Positions 1-5,885 of a stretch of 10,132 nucleotides of DNA are shown one piece after another. Positions within the stretch are counted from its first letter, which is position 1. Each line of letters begins with the position of its first letter. Under the pieces are notes generated by a model. That model did not search any database, had not been told where the DNA came from, and saw only the letters and a list, made by a program, of their open reading frames with translations. The position numbers and the translations under genes were made by a program. This stretch comes from Candidatus Omnitrophota bacterium (lineage in GTDB: Bacteria > Omnitrophota > Gorgyraeia > 1-14-0-20-64-10). The stretch lies in NCBI GenBank assembly GCA_023248095.1, contig JAHFFF010000053.1:1-10132 (forward strand). The letters are read 5' to 3'.

Positions 1-2
1 TC

Positions 3-929
3 CCCACCCTTGCTGCTGCCTGTTTTCTCGGGATGGTCAACGCGATGGGAAGGGAGCGGGGGGCGCTGTTCACCTTGGAGCAGACGATCCTGCCCGAAAC
101 GACGGGGACTCGGCAGAGAACACAGGCGCTGGCCTGGTACAACGTGATGATGGATGTGGGGCAGGCGGTCGGTTCTCTGCTCGGGGGCCTGCCGTTTTTT
201 CTGCGGCACAACGTAGAGTTGGGAGAGTTGGCTTCCTATCGTTGGACCTTACTTTTGTATCCAGGCTTAGCCTGCGCAGGCCTGCTTCTCTACACAATGC
301 TTAGCCACCGGATTGAGATTCACGGGCCGACCCCATGGCACCGGATTTCTCCGGAGTCCCGGCGGATCATCACTCGCCTGAGTCTATTGTTTGGGTTCGA
401 CAGTTTAGCGGGTGGTTTCCTGCCCAGCAGTCTGGTGGCTTACTGGTTTTTCAGGCGCTTCGGCGTCGGCGAGGAGATGCTGGCACCCCTTTTCTTTGTA
501 GCGCATGCGGCCAACGCCCTCTCTTATTTAGCGGCGGCTTGGTTGTCGAGGCACATCGGTTTGGTGAGGACGATGGTTTTTACTCACACCCCGGCGAACC
601 TGTGCCTGATTGCCATACCATTCATGCCGACTGTGACGCTTGCGGCCATCCTGTATCTTGTGCGGGAGTGCCTGGTGGAGATGGACGTCCCGACCCGGCA
701 GTCCTACGTGATGGCCGTTGTGAGCCCCGGGGAGCGGACAATTGCCGCCGGCGTTACCAACCTCACTCGGCTGGTGGCTTGGACCGTGGCGCCGGGTTTC
801 GCCGGCGCCGCCATGAAATCCCTCGCGTTGGGTTTTCCTCTCGTGGTGGGGGGCGGCATGAAGATCCTGTACGACCTCATGCTCTTCTTCTCCTTCCGCC
901 ATGTCCGACCGCCTGAGGAACGGACGTAA
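3..929 (+). CDS. MFS-type transporter, C-terminal part (5' end outside window)
   Basis: The frame is open to the left window edge (first full codon at 3), so this is the end of a larger gene and the internal ATG at 33 is not its start. About 308 residues remain. They contain a series of hydrophobic stretches separated by short charged loops, such as the loop with HRIEIHGPTPWHRI between two halves, which fits the second half plus part of the first half of a 12-helix major facilitator permease. The segment around DVPTRQSYVMAVVSP followed by ERTIAAGVTNLTR is typical of MFS efflux-type proteins of this general group. The substrate cannot be told. It would act in the cytoplasmic membrane. The stop codon overlaps the next ATG by one base, so the two genes are probably co-transcribed and translationally coupled. 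Confidence 0.85.
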   Translation, partial: PTLAAACFLGMVNAMGRERGALFTLEQTILPETTGTRQRTQALAWYNVMMDVGQAVGSLLGGLPFFLRHNVELGELASYRWTLLLYPGLACAGLLLYTMLSHRIEIHGPTPWHRISPESRRIITRLSLLFGFDSLAGGFLPSSLVAYWFFRRFGVGEEMLAPLFFVAHAANALSYLAAAWLSRHIGLVRTMVFTHTPANLCLIAIPFMPTVTLAAILYLVRECLVEMDVPTRQSYVMAVVSPGERTIAAGVTNLTRLVAWTVAPGFAGAAMKSLALGFPLVVGGGMKILYDLMLFFSFRHVRPPEERT

Positions 930-1282
930 TGCTGACGGTGATTGTGGATGGGAACAATGTGGTGCAGGCGCTGGGCCTTCGCAACCTGCCGCAAGTCGAG
1001 GAGTTTCTCGTCCGGCTGGAGTTGGCCGCGGTCAACAAGGACTGGGAGGTTACGGTGGTCTTCGACGGGCCGGAGCGGCTCCTCCCGCGCGAAAGCGGAC
1101 CGCTCGTCGTGCGCTACATCCAAGGCAAGACGGCCGACTCGCTGATTGAGCGCATGGTCTACCAGACGAAAGACCGAATGCAGGTGATTGTGGTGACGCA
1201 GGACCGGGCCGAGGGGACCCTAGTCCGCGGATTCGGTGCGCGTGTCTGGTCCGCCAACCAGTTGCAGCAGGAGTTGGGGTAA
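929..1282 (+). CDS. NYN-domain (YacP/Rae1-like) putative ribonuclease
   Basis: A 117-residue single-domain protein. It begins with a hydrophobic strand and an acidic turn (VIVDGNNV, Asp7), followed by VVFDG (Asp46), a TADSLIERM helix (Asp70) and VIVVTQDRAE (Asp92). These are the spaced acidic positions of the PIN-like NYN fold. The order and spacing match the YacP-like branch, whose best-studied member is the ribosome-associated mRNA endonuclease Rae1 of Bacillus. The protein is shorter than Rae1 (about 170 residues) and close to a minimal domain. Nuclease activity on RNA is an inference from the fold. The ATG shares one base with the upstream MFS stop codon (TAATG), and a GAGG lies about ten bases upstream. 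The overlap suggests coupling, although no functional link to the transporter is apparent. Confidence 0.85.
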   Translation: MLTVIVDGNNVVQALGLRNLPQVEEFLVRLELAAVNKDWEVTVVFDGPERLLPRESGPLVVRYIQGKTADSLIERMVYQTKDRMQVIVVTQDRAEGTLVRGFGARVWSANQLQQELG

Positions 1283-1283
1283 A

Positions 1284-1349
1284 ATGAATGAAGCGGAATT
1301 CATCCCGCAGCCATTGGATGCGGGATCACCTATGAAAAAGGGGGGCTAA
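1284..1349 (+). CDS. Possible 21-codon small ORF upstream of lemA
   Basis: The ATG lies one base after the stop of the NYN gene, with a GGAG about ten bases upstream. The ORF ends with TAA two bases before the lemA ATG. It would encode MNEAEFIPQPLDAGSPMKKG plus one Gly. The lemA Shine-Dalgarno (AAGGGGGG) lies within its last codons. It fills the whole gap between two real genes, but it is short enough to arise by chance. A translational-coupling or leader role is a guess. Confidence 0.25.
   Translation: MNEAEFIPQPLDAGSPMKKGG
1302..1326 (+). promoter_or_regulatory. Perfect 8-bp hairpin in the NYN-lemA gap
   Basis: ATCCCGCA (1302-1309) and TGCGGGAT (1319-1326) form a perfect 8-bp stem with a 9-nt loop. 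No T-run follows, so this is not a standard intrinsic terminator. It could slow ribosomes, protect an mRNA end after processing, or simply be chance within the small ORF. It lies 25 nt ahead of the lemA start and does not cover its ribosome-binding site. Confidence 0.4.
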
Positions 1350-1351
1350 CG

Positions 1352-1900
1352 ATGGGTTGGGTCATTCTGGGAATCTTGGTCCTCGTTGGCATTTGGGTCG
1401 TTGGCATCTACAACGGTCTTGTGCAGCTTCGGGTCCGGGGAGACGGGGCCTGGTCCGACATCGATGTTCAGTTGAAGCGGCGCTACGATCTCATCCCGAA
1501 CCTTGTGGAAACGGTGAAGGGCTACGCGGCGCATGAGAAAGGGGTGTTTCAATCGGTGACGGAAGCGCGCACGAGGGCCATGTCGGCCACGAGCCCCGTG
1601 GCAAAGGGCGAGGCAGAACAGGGATTGGCCGGGGCGCTCAAGACCCTCTTCGCGGTTGCGGAGAACTATCCCCAGTTGCGCGCGAGCGAGAATTTTCAGG
1701 GGCTGCAGAACTCTCTCAATCAAGTGGAGGAGGCGATCCAGAATTCTCGCCGGTATTACAACGCCGTGGTGCGCGACTACAACACGAAGCTGCAAGTGAT
1801 CCCGGACAGCCTCGTCGCATCACTGGGCGGGTTCAAGGCGAAGGAGTTCTTCCAGCCGGATAGCCCGGAGGAACGCAAGAACGTCAAGGTTTCCTTCTAA
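1352..1900 (+). CDS. lemA: LemA family membrane protein
   Basis: A 182-residue protein with one N-terminal hydrophobic helix (about residues 3-20) followed at once by the LemA signature: YNGLVQLR, AWSDIDVQLKRRYDLIPNLVETVKGYA (residues 20-59), E-x-ARTRAM, and the distal YYNAVVRDYNTKLQVIPDSLVA segment (135-156). Length and order fit full-length LemA proteins, which have a short periplasm-facing N-terminus and a helical-bundle body. Their biochemical function is unknown. The ATG follows a strong AAGGGGGG Shine-Dalgarno. LemA genes often sit beside a TPM-domain or M48 peptidase gene, but neither is present here. The next gene is a TIGR00725 protein 27 nt downstream, preceded by its own strong ribosome-binding site. 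The antisense ORF over this region is a shadow. Confidence 0.95.
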   Translation: MGWVILGILVLVGIWVVGIYNGLVQLRVRGDGAWSDIDVQLKRRYDLIPNLVETVKGYAAHEKGVFQSVTEARTRAMSATSPVAKGEAEQGLAGALKTLFAVAENYPQLRASENFQGLQNSLNQVEEAIQNSRRYYNAVVRDYNTKLQVIPDSLVASLGGFKAKEFFQPDSPEERKNVKVSF

Positions 1901-1927
1901 GCGGAAAACGTTGGGAGGAGGCGAAGC

Positions 1928-2431
1928 GTGGTAGAGCGTCCCATCCGGATCGGCGTCATCGGATCGGGCCGCTCGCATCCCAAATGGGACGAGTGGGCCG
2001 AGGATTTGGGCCGCCGGATCGCGGAAGCGGGAGCGATCCTGGTCTGCGGGGGCTTGAGTGGCGTCATGGCGGCCGCCGCGCGCGGTGCGAGAAAGGCCAA
2101 CGGAACGACGCTGGGGATCCTCCCGGGCGCCCGTGCGGATGAAGCCAACCCTTTCATCACGATCCCCATCCCGACCGGTTTGGGAGAGGGCCGGAATCTT
2201 CTGGTGGTTCAATCGAGCGATCTGTTGATCGCTGTCGGCGGAGGGGCCGGTACCCTCTCAGAGATCGGGTTCGCCCTCAAGCTGCACAAGCCGCTCATCC
2301 TGCTTGGATCCTGGGAGATCAAGCCGCCGCCCGGAAATGATTCACTCGCGACGCGGCCGCATCTCGTTGACAACCCCGAGGAAGCAGTCCAACTCGCCCT
2401 GCGGCTCATCCGAGTTTCCCGATCAGGTTGA
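1928..2431 (+). CDS. TIGR00725-type LOG/lysine-decarboxylase-like Rossmann protein
   Basis: A 167-residue protein starting at GTG, preceded six bases upstream by GGGAGGAGG, a very strong Shine-Dalgarno that fixes the start. It opens with a beta strand and glycine-rich turn (IRIGVIGSGR), then ILVCGGLSGVMAAAARGA (residues 37-54), GEGRNLLVVQSSDLLIAVGGGAGTLSE (86-112) and a KPLILL strand. This is the MoCo-carrier/LOG-like Rossmann fold of TIGR00725, related to the nucleotide-5'-monophosphate phosphoribohydrolases (LOG, YgdH) and to DprA. The GGGxGTxxE motif is present, but the canonical PGG of active LOG enzymes reads VGG, so phosphoribohydrolase activity is uncertain. It likely binds a nucleotide or similar ligand in the cytoplasm. 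It lies in the same run of genes as lemA. Confidence 0.85.
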   Translation: MVERPIRIGVIGSGRSHPKWDEWAEDLGRRIAEAGAILVCGGLSGVMAAAARGARKANGTTLGILPGARADEANPFITIPIPTGLGEGRNLLVVQSSDLLIAVGGGAGTLSEIGFALKLHKPLILLGSWEIKPPPGNDSLATRPHLVDNPEEAVQLALRLIRVSRSG

Positions 2432-2457
2432 CGTAGGAATAAGATAAGGAGAATTCG

Positions 2458-3093
2458 ATGGTGACTCGATCGATTCAACAATTGGAAGAACGAATGGTGG
2501 GGCTCGAACCCGGTTCCCTGCGCCACCAGACGCTCGAGGCATCCAAGCGGTTCAAAACCTCCTGGATTGAGTTGGGGCGGATGCTCTGGACCGTTTTTAA
2601 GGAAAAGAAATTCCGGGAATGGGGATATCTGACATTCGAGGCCTACTGCGCAAAAGAGATCGGAATTCGGGAGGCCACGGCCAAAAAACTTCTGCATTCC
2701 TACTATTTCCTTGAGAAGGAAGAGCCGACCTTCCTCAAGCGTGTTGCCTCCGAGGCCTCCCCCTCCAGCGTGCCTTCCGCCGACGCGGTGAATGTGCTGC
2801 GCCTCTTGAAGAACCGGCAGGCAGTCCCGCAGGAAGATTACCAGAAGGTACGCAGCTATGTCTTGGACAAGGGGAAGGAGGCGCCTGAGGTCCGCCGGGA
2901 GGTCCGGACGATCTTGGAGCAGGAGAGGCCGGATACGGAAGAGGTCCGGGTGGCCCGAACGAAATCCGCCGTTCGGAGAATGATCGGCACCCTGCGCTCC
3001 ATCCGCCAGCAATTGACCGGCGCTGAACTGGTCCCGAAGAGGTTATTGGAAGAGGTGGAGGGGGTTGTGAAGAAGTTGGAAGGGTTGTTGTGA
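2458..3093 (+). CDS. Unrecognised 211-residue protein, possible helix-turn-helix
   Basis: The ATG follows TAAGGAG six bases upstream, a strong start. I do not recognise a named family. Residues 29-85 form the most structured part: a helix (KRFKTSWIELGRMLWTVFKEKKF), an aromatic turn (REWGYLTFEAYCAKEIGI), then REATAKKLLHSYYFLEK. The last segment has the look of a helix-turn-helix recognition region. A low-complexity linker (SEASPSSVPSADA, 98-110) follows. The C-terminal half (about 115-211) is rich in Lys, Arg, Glu and Leu with heptad-like spacing and probably forms helices or a coiled coil. No signal peptide or membrane segment is seen. A DNA-binding role is an inference from the possible HTH. 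Long minus-strand ORFs overlap it but give Pro/Arg/Gly-rich, shadow-like translations. Confidence 0.8.
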   Translation: MVTRSIQQLEERMVGLEPGSLRHQTLEASKRFKTSWIELGRMLWTVFKEKKFREWGYLTFEAYCAKEIGIREATAKKLLHSYYFLEKEEPTFLKRVASEASPSSVPSADAVNVLRLLKNRQAVPQEDYQKVRSYVLDKGKEAPEVRREVRTILEQERPDTEEVRVARTKSAVRRMIGTLRSIRQQLTGAELVPKRLLEEVEGVVKKLEGLL

Positions 3094-3103
3094 GCAGACC
3101 GGT

Positions 3104-3487
3104 GTGAGCGATCCTCTTGGTTTGTGGTCTTTCCAGGTGGCCCGCTGGATGAGCCGGCGCAACGGCCGGGCGGTGGCCCGGTCGGTTGCTTCTCGAAGGG
3201 GAGCATTCTCCGCCCGCTCCACGGGCCAATACTCCCCAGTGGCCTGGCAGAAGGTTATGAAGGATCGGGTGAACTGGAAACAAATCGGGGCAGGACATTT
3301 CCAGTATAAGACCGGAGAGCGGATCGTGCTTGCGACGTGCCATTCCTGGAAAGACCTGATTGCGCGAATCACGGTGGCAGAGGTGAAAATGCTGGGCGAG
3401 GGATTGGCCCCCGAGGTGCGGAATCAGTTGGTGGTGGAGGCGGTGGTGGCTGCCGCGCAATGGTGGGATCGGCATGAAAACCCTTGA
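3104..3487 (+). CDS. Unrecognised 127-residue protein
   Basis: The gene begins with GTG ten bases after the preceding stop; no earlier in-frame start exists and no clear Shine-Dalgarno is seen, so re-initiation from the upstream gene is likely. The first half is basic (RWMSRRNGRAVARSVASRRG). The middle reads VNWKQIGAGHFQYKTGERIVLATCHSW, which looks like two or three beta strands. The end (KDLIARITVAEVKMLGEGLAPEVRNQLVVEAVVAAAQWWDRHE) is clearly amphipathic helix. No family is recognised and no transmembrane segment is present. Tight linkage to the preceding unknown gene suggests the two products act together, but nothing shows how. An in-frame ATG near 3149 is an alternative start that would remove most of the first 15 residues. 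Confidence 0.65.
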   Translation: MSDPLGLWSFQVARWMSRRNGRAVARSVASRRGAFSARSTGQYSPVAWQKVMKDRVNWKQIGAGHFQYKTGERIVLATCHSWKDLIARITVAEVKMLGEGLAPEVRNQLVVEAVVAAAQWWDRHENP

Positions 3488-3497
3488 TTCGTGTTGT

Positions 3498-3526
3498 TTG
3501 ACGCCGGCACCTTTCAAGCGTACGCT
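3498..3526 (+). promoter_or_regulatory. Candidate sigma70 promoter for the thiolase gene, with a small dyad
   Basis: TTGACG (3498-3503) and TACGCT (3521-3526) are separated by 17 nt. The -35 matches five of six consensus bases and the -10 only three, so strength would depend on activation. A transcript would start near 3533, just before GGAG at 3535-3538. An inverted repeat ACGCT-AG-AGCGT (3522-3533) covers the -10 and start point and could be a half-site pair for a regulator. Confidence 0.35.
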
Positions 3527-3546
3527 AGAGCGTCGGAGAAACCAAA

Positions 3547-4806
3547 GTGATGAAACCGATCGGTCTTAAACGCGGCTACCGCACCCCCTTCGTCAAGATG
3601 GGCAAGGAATACGCCCGCCTGAACGCCGTTGATCTTTCCGCCCGCCTGATCGATGGGATCCTGGAGAAGCGGGTTGTTCCGGTGGAAAAGATCCAGCACG
3701 TGATTTGGGGGATGGTGGTCCCGGATCCCAACCTCTATTCCATCGGCCGAGAGGCGGTCCTGGCTTCTCGTCTCGACAATCGGGTGGAGGCCTACAGCCT
3801 TTCGCGCGCCTGCGCCACCTCGCTGCAGGCTGCCGCCAATGCGGTTGCCTATTATCAAGCATTCCCAGAGGAGCCCTCAGTCACTCTTGTGGGAGGGGTG
3901 GAATCCTTCTCCGCCGCGCGACCGGTGTTGACCGATGAGGCCGCCGCCTTCTTCAAGGTTTTGGGCTCCAGGGCCCCGCTAGGGAAGAAGCTGGCCGCTT
4001 TTTTCAAGACGCCGCTGAAGAAATTTTTGCCTGTTCCTCCTTCGGCCAAGGAATATTCAACCGGGTTGACCATGGGGGAGCATTGCGAGCTGATGGTCAA
4101 GGCTTTCCGGATTGACCGGGAACGCCAGGATCGATTCGCGCTAGCCTCTCACCGCAATGCCGTGGCCGCTCAGGCGAAGATTGCAGCGCAGCTCATCCCA
4201 GTGCAAGGGGTTTCTCAGGATACCCTCCTCCGGCCGGACACATCGTTGGAGGCATTGCGCGTCCTCCCGACCGCATTCGACCGATCGCCCGCGGGCACCA
4301 TCACCGCGGGCAACGCAAGCCCCTTCACGGACGGAGCGGCCGGACTGTTCTGCATCTCCCCGGCCCTTCAAGCGGAGATCGCTCCCGATGCCTTTCTCGT
4401 CGACTTCGAATTTGTCGCTGTGGAGCCCAAGGACGGCCTGCTGATGGGGCCGGGCAAGGCGATGCTCAGGATCCTTCAGCGGCGAGGGTTGAAGTGGAAC
4501 GATTTGGATTACCTCGAGATGCACGAGGCCTTTGCAGGCCAGGTTCTATGCAATGTAGACGCGGTGAACAACCCACGTTACCGGGAAGAAAGGTATGGTG
4601 TGAAGGTCGATCCCGGCCGGCTCGACGAGGCCCGCCTGAATCCCTGGGGGTCTTCCATCGCGTATGGGCATCCCTTCGGAGCCACCGGGGCCCGGATGCT
4701 GAATCAGGCCGTCGCGTACCTGCACGATACCCAGAAACGCCGCGCCCTGCTGGGCATCTGCACCGCCGGCGGGCTGGCCGGCTCAGCTCTCCTTGAACGG
4801 GCGTAG
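3547..4806 (+). CDS. Thiolase (acetyl-CoA acyltransferase, FadI-like)
   Basis: A thiolase-superfamily enzyme of about 419 residues that transfers an acyl group between CoA and an acetyl-CoA carbanion, either in beta-oxidation (thiolysis) or in condensation. The nucleophile is Cys89 in SLSRACATSLQA. HEAFAGQVL carries His326. The NPWGSSIAYGHPFGATGAR motif carries His375. CTAGGLAGSALLER carries Cys405, the general acid/base. The SRACATS and C-x-AGGL forms resemble FadI/mitochondrial trifunctional beta-subunit thiolases more than PhaA-type ones. Length is near E. coli FadI (436). No 3-hydroxyacyl-CoA dehydrogenase/hydratase partner is adjacent. GTG at 3547 is followed immediately by ATG at 3550. 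GGAG at 3535-3538 serves either, eight or eleven bases away. The 3' end overlaps the VanZ-like gene by 14 nt. Confidence 0.95.
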   Translation: MMKPIGLKRGYRTPFVKMGKEYARLNAVDLSARLIDGILEKRVVPVEKIQHVIWGMVVPDPNLYSIGREAVLASRLDNRVEAYSLSRACATSLQAAANAVAYYQAFPEEPSVTLVGGVESFSAARPVLTDEAAAFFKVLGSRAPLGKKLAAFFKTPLKKFLPVPPSAKEYSTGLTMGEHCELMVKAFRIDRERQDRFALASHRNAVAAQAKIAAQLIPVQGVSQDTLLRPDTSLEALRVLPTAFDRSPAGTITAGNASPFTDGAAGLFCISPALQAEIAPDAFLVDFEFVAVEPKDGLLMGPGKAMLRILQRRGLKWNDLDYLEMHEAFAGQVLCNVDAVNNPRYREERYGVKVDPGRLDEARLNPWGSSIAYGHPFGATGARMLNQAVAYLHDTQKRRALLGICTAGGLAGSALLERA

Positions 4807-5182
4807 CGGAGTTCGCTCGTGGTTCTTCCTGTGGGGGCCCGTGACGCTCTACGTGGCCTTCATCTTCTGGCTCTCCTCCGCTCCCAGGCCGGCTCCACCC
4901 TTTCTCCGTTGGAAGGGAGCAGACAAGCTGTTCCATCTGGCAGAGTATGCCCCTCTGGGCTCCCTTCTCTTGCGTGCCTTCAGCCGAGCCTGTTCCCCCT
5001 CCTACCGTCGCGCCATGGGGCTCTTCACGATACTCGCGGGCCTGGCGGTGGGGTCCGCAGATGAGTTTTACCAGAGTTTCATCCCGACCCGGGCCTCCAG
5101 CCTCTGGGATTTGATGGCGGACGGGATCGGAGTCTTGGCAGGAAAGTTTCTCTACGGGCTGAAGGTGGCCAGGACCCCGTAG
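4793..5182 (+). CDS. VanZ-like family membrane protein
   Basis: A 129-residue protein with hydrophobic segments at about 10-29, 50-63, 76-88 and 108-122. The VanZ-like signature is present: DKLFHLAEYAPLGSLLLRAF (44-63) and DEFYQSFIPTRASSLWDLMADGIG (90-113), with conserved Asp-Glu, Gln, Pro-x-Arg and Asp positions. VanZ itself gives low-level teicoplanin resistance; the role of the many short chromosomal homologues is unknown, and resistance should not be assumed here. The only good start is TTG at 4793, which overlaps the end of the thiolase gene by 14 nt and lacks a clear Shine-Dalgarno; GTG at 4841 would cut into the first membrane helix. Its 3' end overlaps the convergent EEP gene by 31 nt. 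Confidence 0.85.
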   Translation: MNGRSGVRSWFFLWGPVTLYVAFIFWLSSAPRPAPPFLRWKGADKLFHLAEYAPLGSLLLRAFSRACSPSYRRAMGLFTILAGLAVGSADEFYQSFIPTRASSLWDLMADGIGVLAGKFLYGLKVARTP

Positions 5183-5868
5183 TGATCCGATGGATGAAGG
5201 CCCTCGGCGTTGGGGAGGTCGCAGATGATTTCGCAGCCGGTCGGCCTTAATCGCGACGAAGGCTCTTTCCGGAGAAACAGGTAGTCGATCCGCCGATCCG
5301 GAAATTTCACCGAGTGAGATTGGATGAACGGATTTTGGTTATCCCAGGTAATTCCCGCCTCGCCGGGATGAAGCGTGCCGAAGAGATCCAGGAATCCCGA
5401 CTGGAGGATCCGTTGCACGGGGGCCTCGGCGACGGTAGAGTTGAAATCGCCCGCGATCATCAAAGGGCCCGCCAGCTCCTTGACCAGTCCCAGGAGGTTT
5501 TCAACCTGGGCCAGGCGAGTGGCACCGTCCTCCGCCTTCCAGGACAGGTGAGTCGAGACCGCCCAGAGTGGAAACGACCCGGTAGCCAACTCCACCAGCA
5601 AGGCCTGGCGGCGATACGGCTCCAGCGGGGAGACGACAGGATAGGTGATTGTTCGATGGGACAGGGCGGGGAAGCGGCTTAGGATCGCCAGCCCCGACTC
5701 TGCGGAGTGGATGCAAGTTGAGTAGGAAAGGGACTGAAGCAAATCGGGAAGGGCAGCCTCCTGGAGGCAAAGGATGTCCGCATCAAGTTCGCGCAGGGCG
5801 CTCAAGAGAGCCGATTGGCGGGCCGGTGGGCCGTTGGTTCCCCAGGCGTTGAATGTTAAGACTTTCAT
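5152..5868 (-). CDS. Endonuclease/exonuclease/phosphatase (EEP) family hydrolase
   Basis: A 238-residue protein starting at MKVLTFNAWG. The longer open frame upstream of this ATG overlaps the divergent aminotransferase gene and translates to junk. The EEP metal-hydrolase residues are all present in order: Asn7 (TFNAWG), Glu37 (CLQEA), His107 (STHLSW), Asp141 and Asn143 (GDFNS), Asp195 (RRIDYLF), and Ser227-Asp228-His229 (HPSDHYGVLATF). The family uses Mg2+ to cut phosphodiester or phosphomonoester bonds in DNA, RNA, phosphoinositides or sphingomyelin. The general layout and short length fit the bacterial EEP group of unknown substrate rather than exonuclease III/APE. No signal peptide is seen, so a cytoplasmic role is likely. 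It is probably a one-gene unit, overlapping the VanZ-like gene at its 3' end. Confidence 0.9.
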   Translation of the reverse strand: MKVLTFNAWGTNGPPARQSALLSALRELDADILCLQEAALPDLLQSLSYSTCIHSAESGLAILSRFPALSHRTITYPVVSPLEPYRRQALLVELATGSFPLWAVSTHLSWKAEDGATRLAQVENLLGLVKELAGPLMIAGDFNSTVAEAPVQRILQSGFLDLFGTLHPGEAGITWDNQNPFIQSHSVKFPDRRIDYLFLRKEPSSRLRPTGCEIICDLPNAEGLHPSDHYGVLATFSP

Positions 5869-5885
5869 CCCGTTCCGATCATAGC

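Noticed and set aside
2209..3517. Two long minus-strand ORFs (267 and 260 codons) opposite the unknown genes
   Set aside because: Their translations are Pro/Arg/Ser/Gly-rich without fold-like patterns, while the plus-strand genes have strong ribosome-binding sites or tight linkage and protein-like sequences.
4793..5182. Glycopeptide-resistance role for the VanZ-like protein
   Set aside because: No vanHAX, vanRS or vanY neighbours; short VanZ-like proteins are common in chromosomes without any resistance link.
5853..5885. Upstream ATG for the aminotransferase
   Set aside because: It has a better-placed AGG, but it adds MLRLSSRSDHS encoded opposite the EEP start; the ATG at 5886 better fits the family N-terminus. 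This is not fully excluded.
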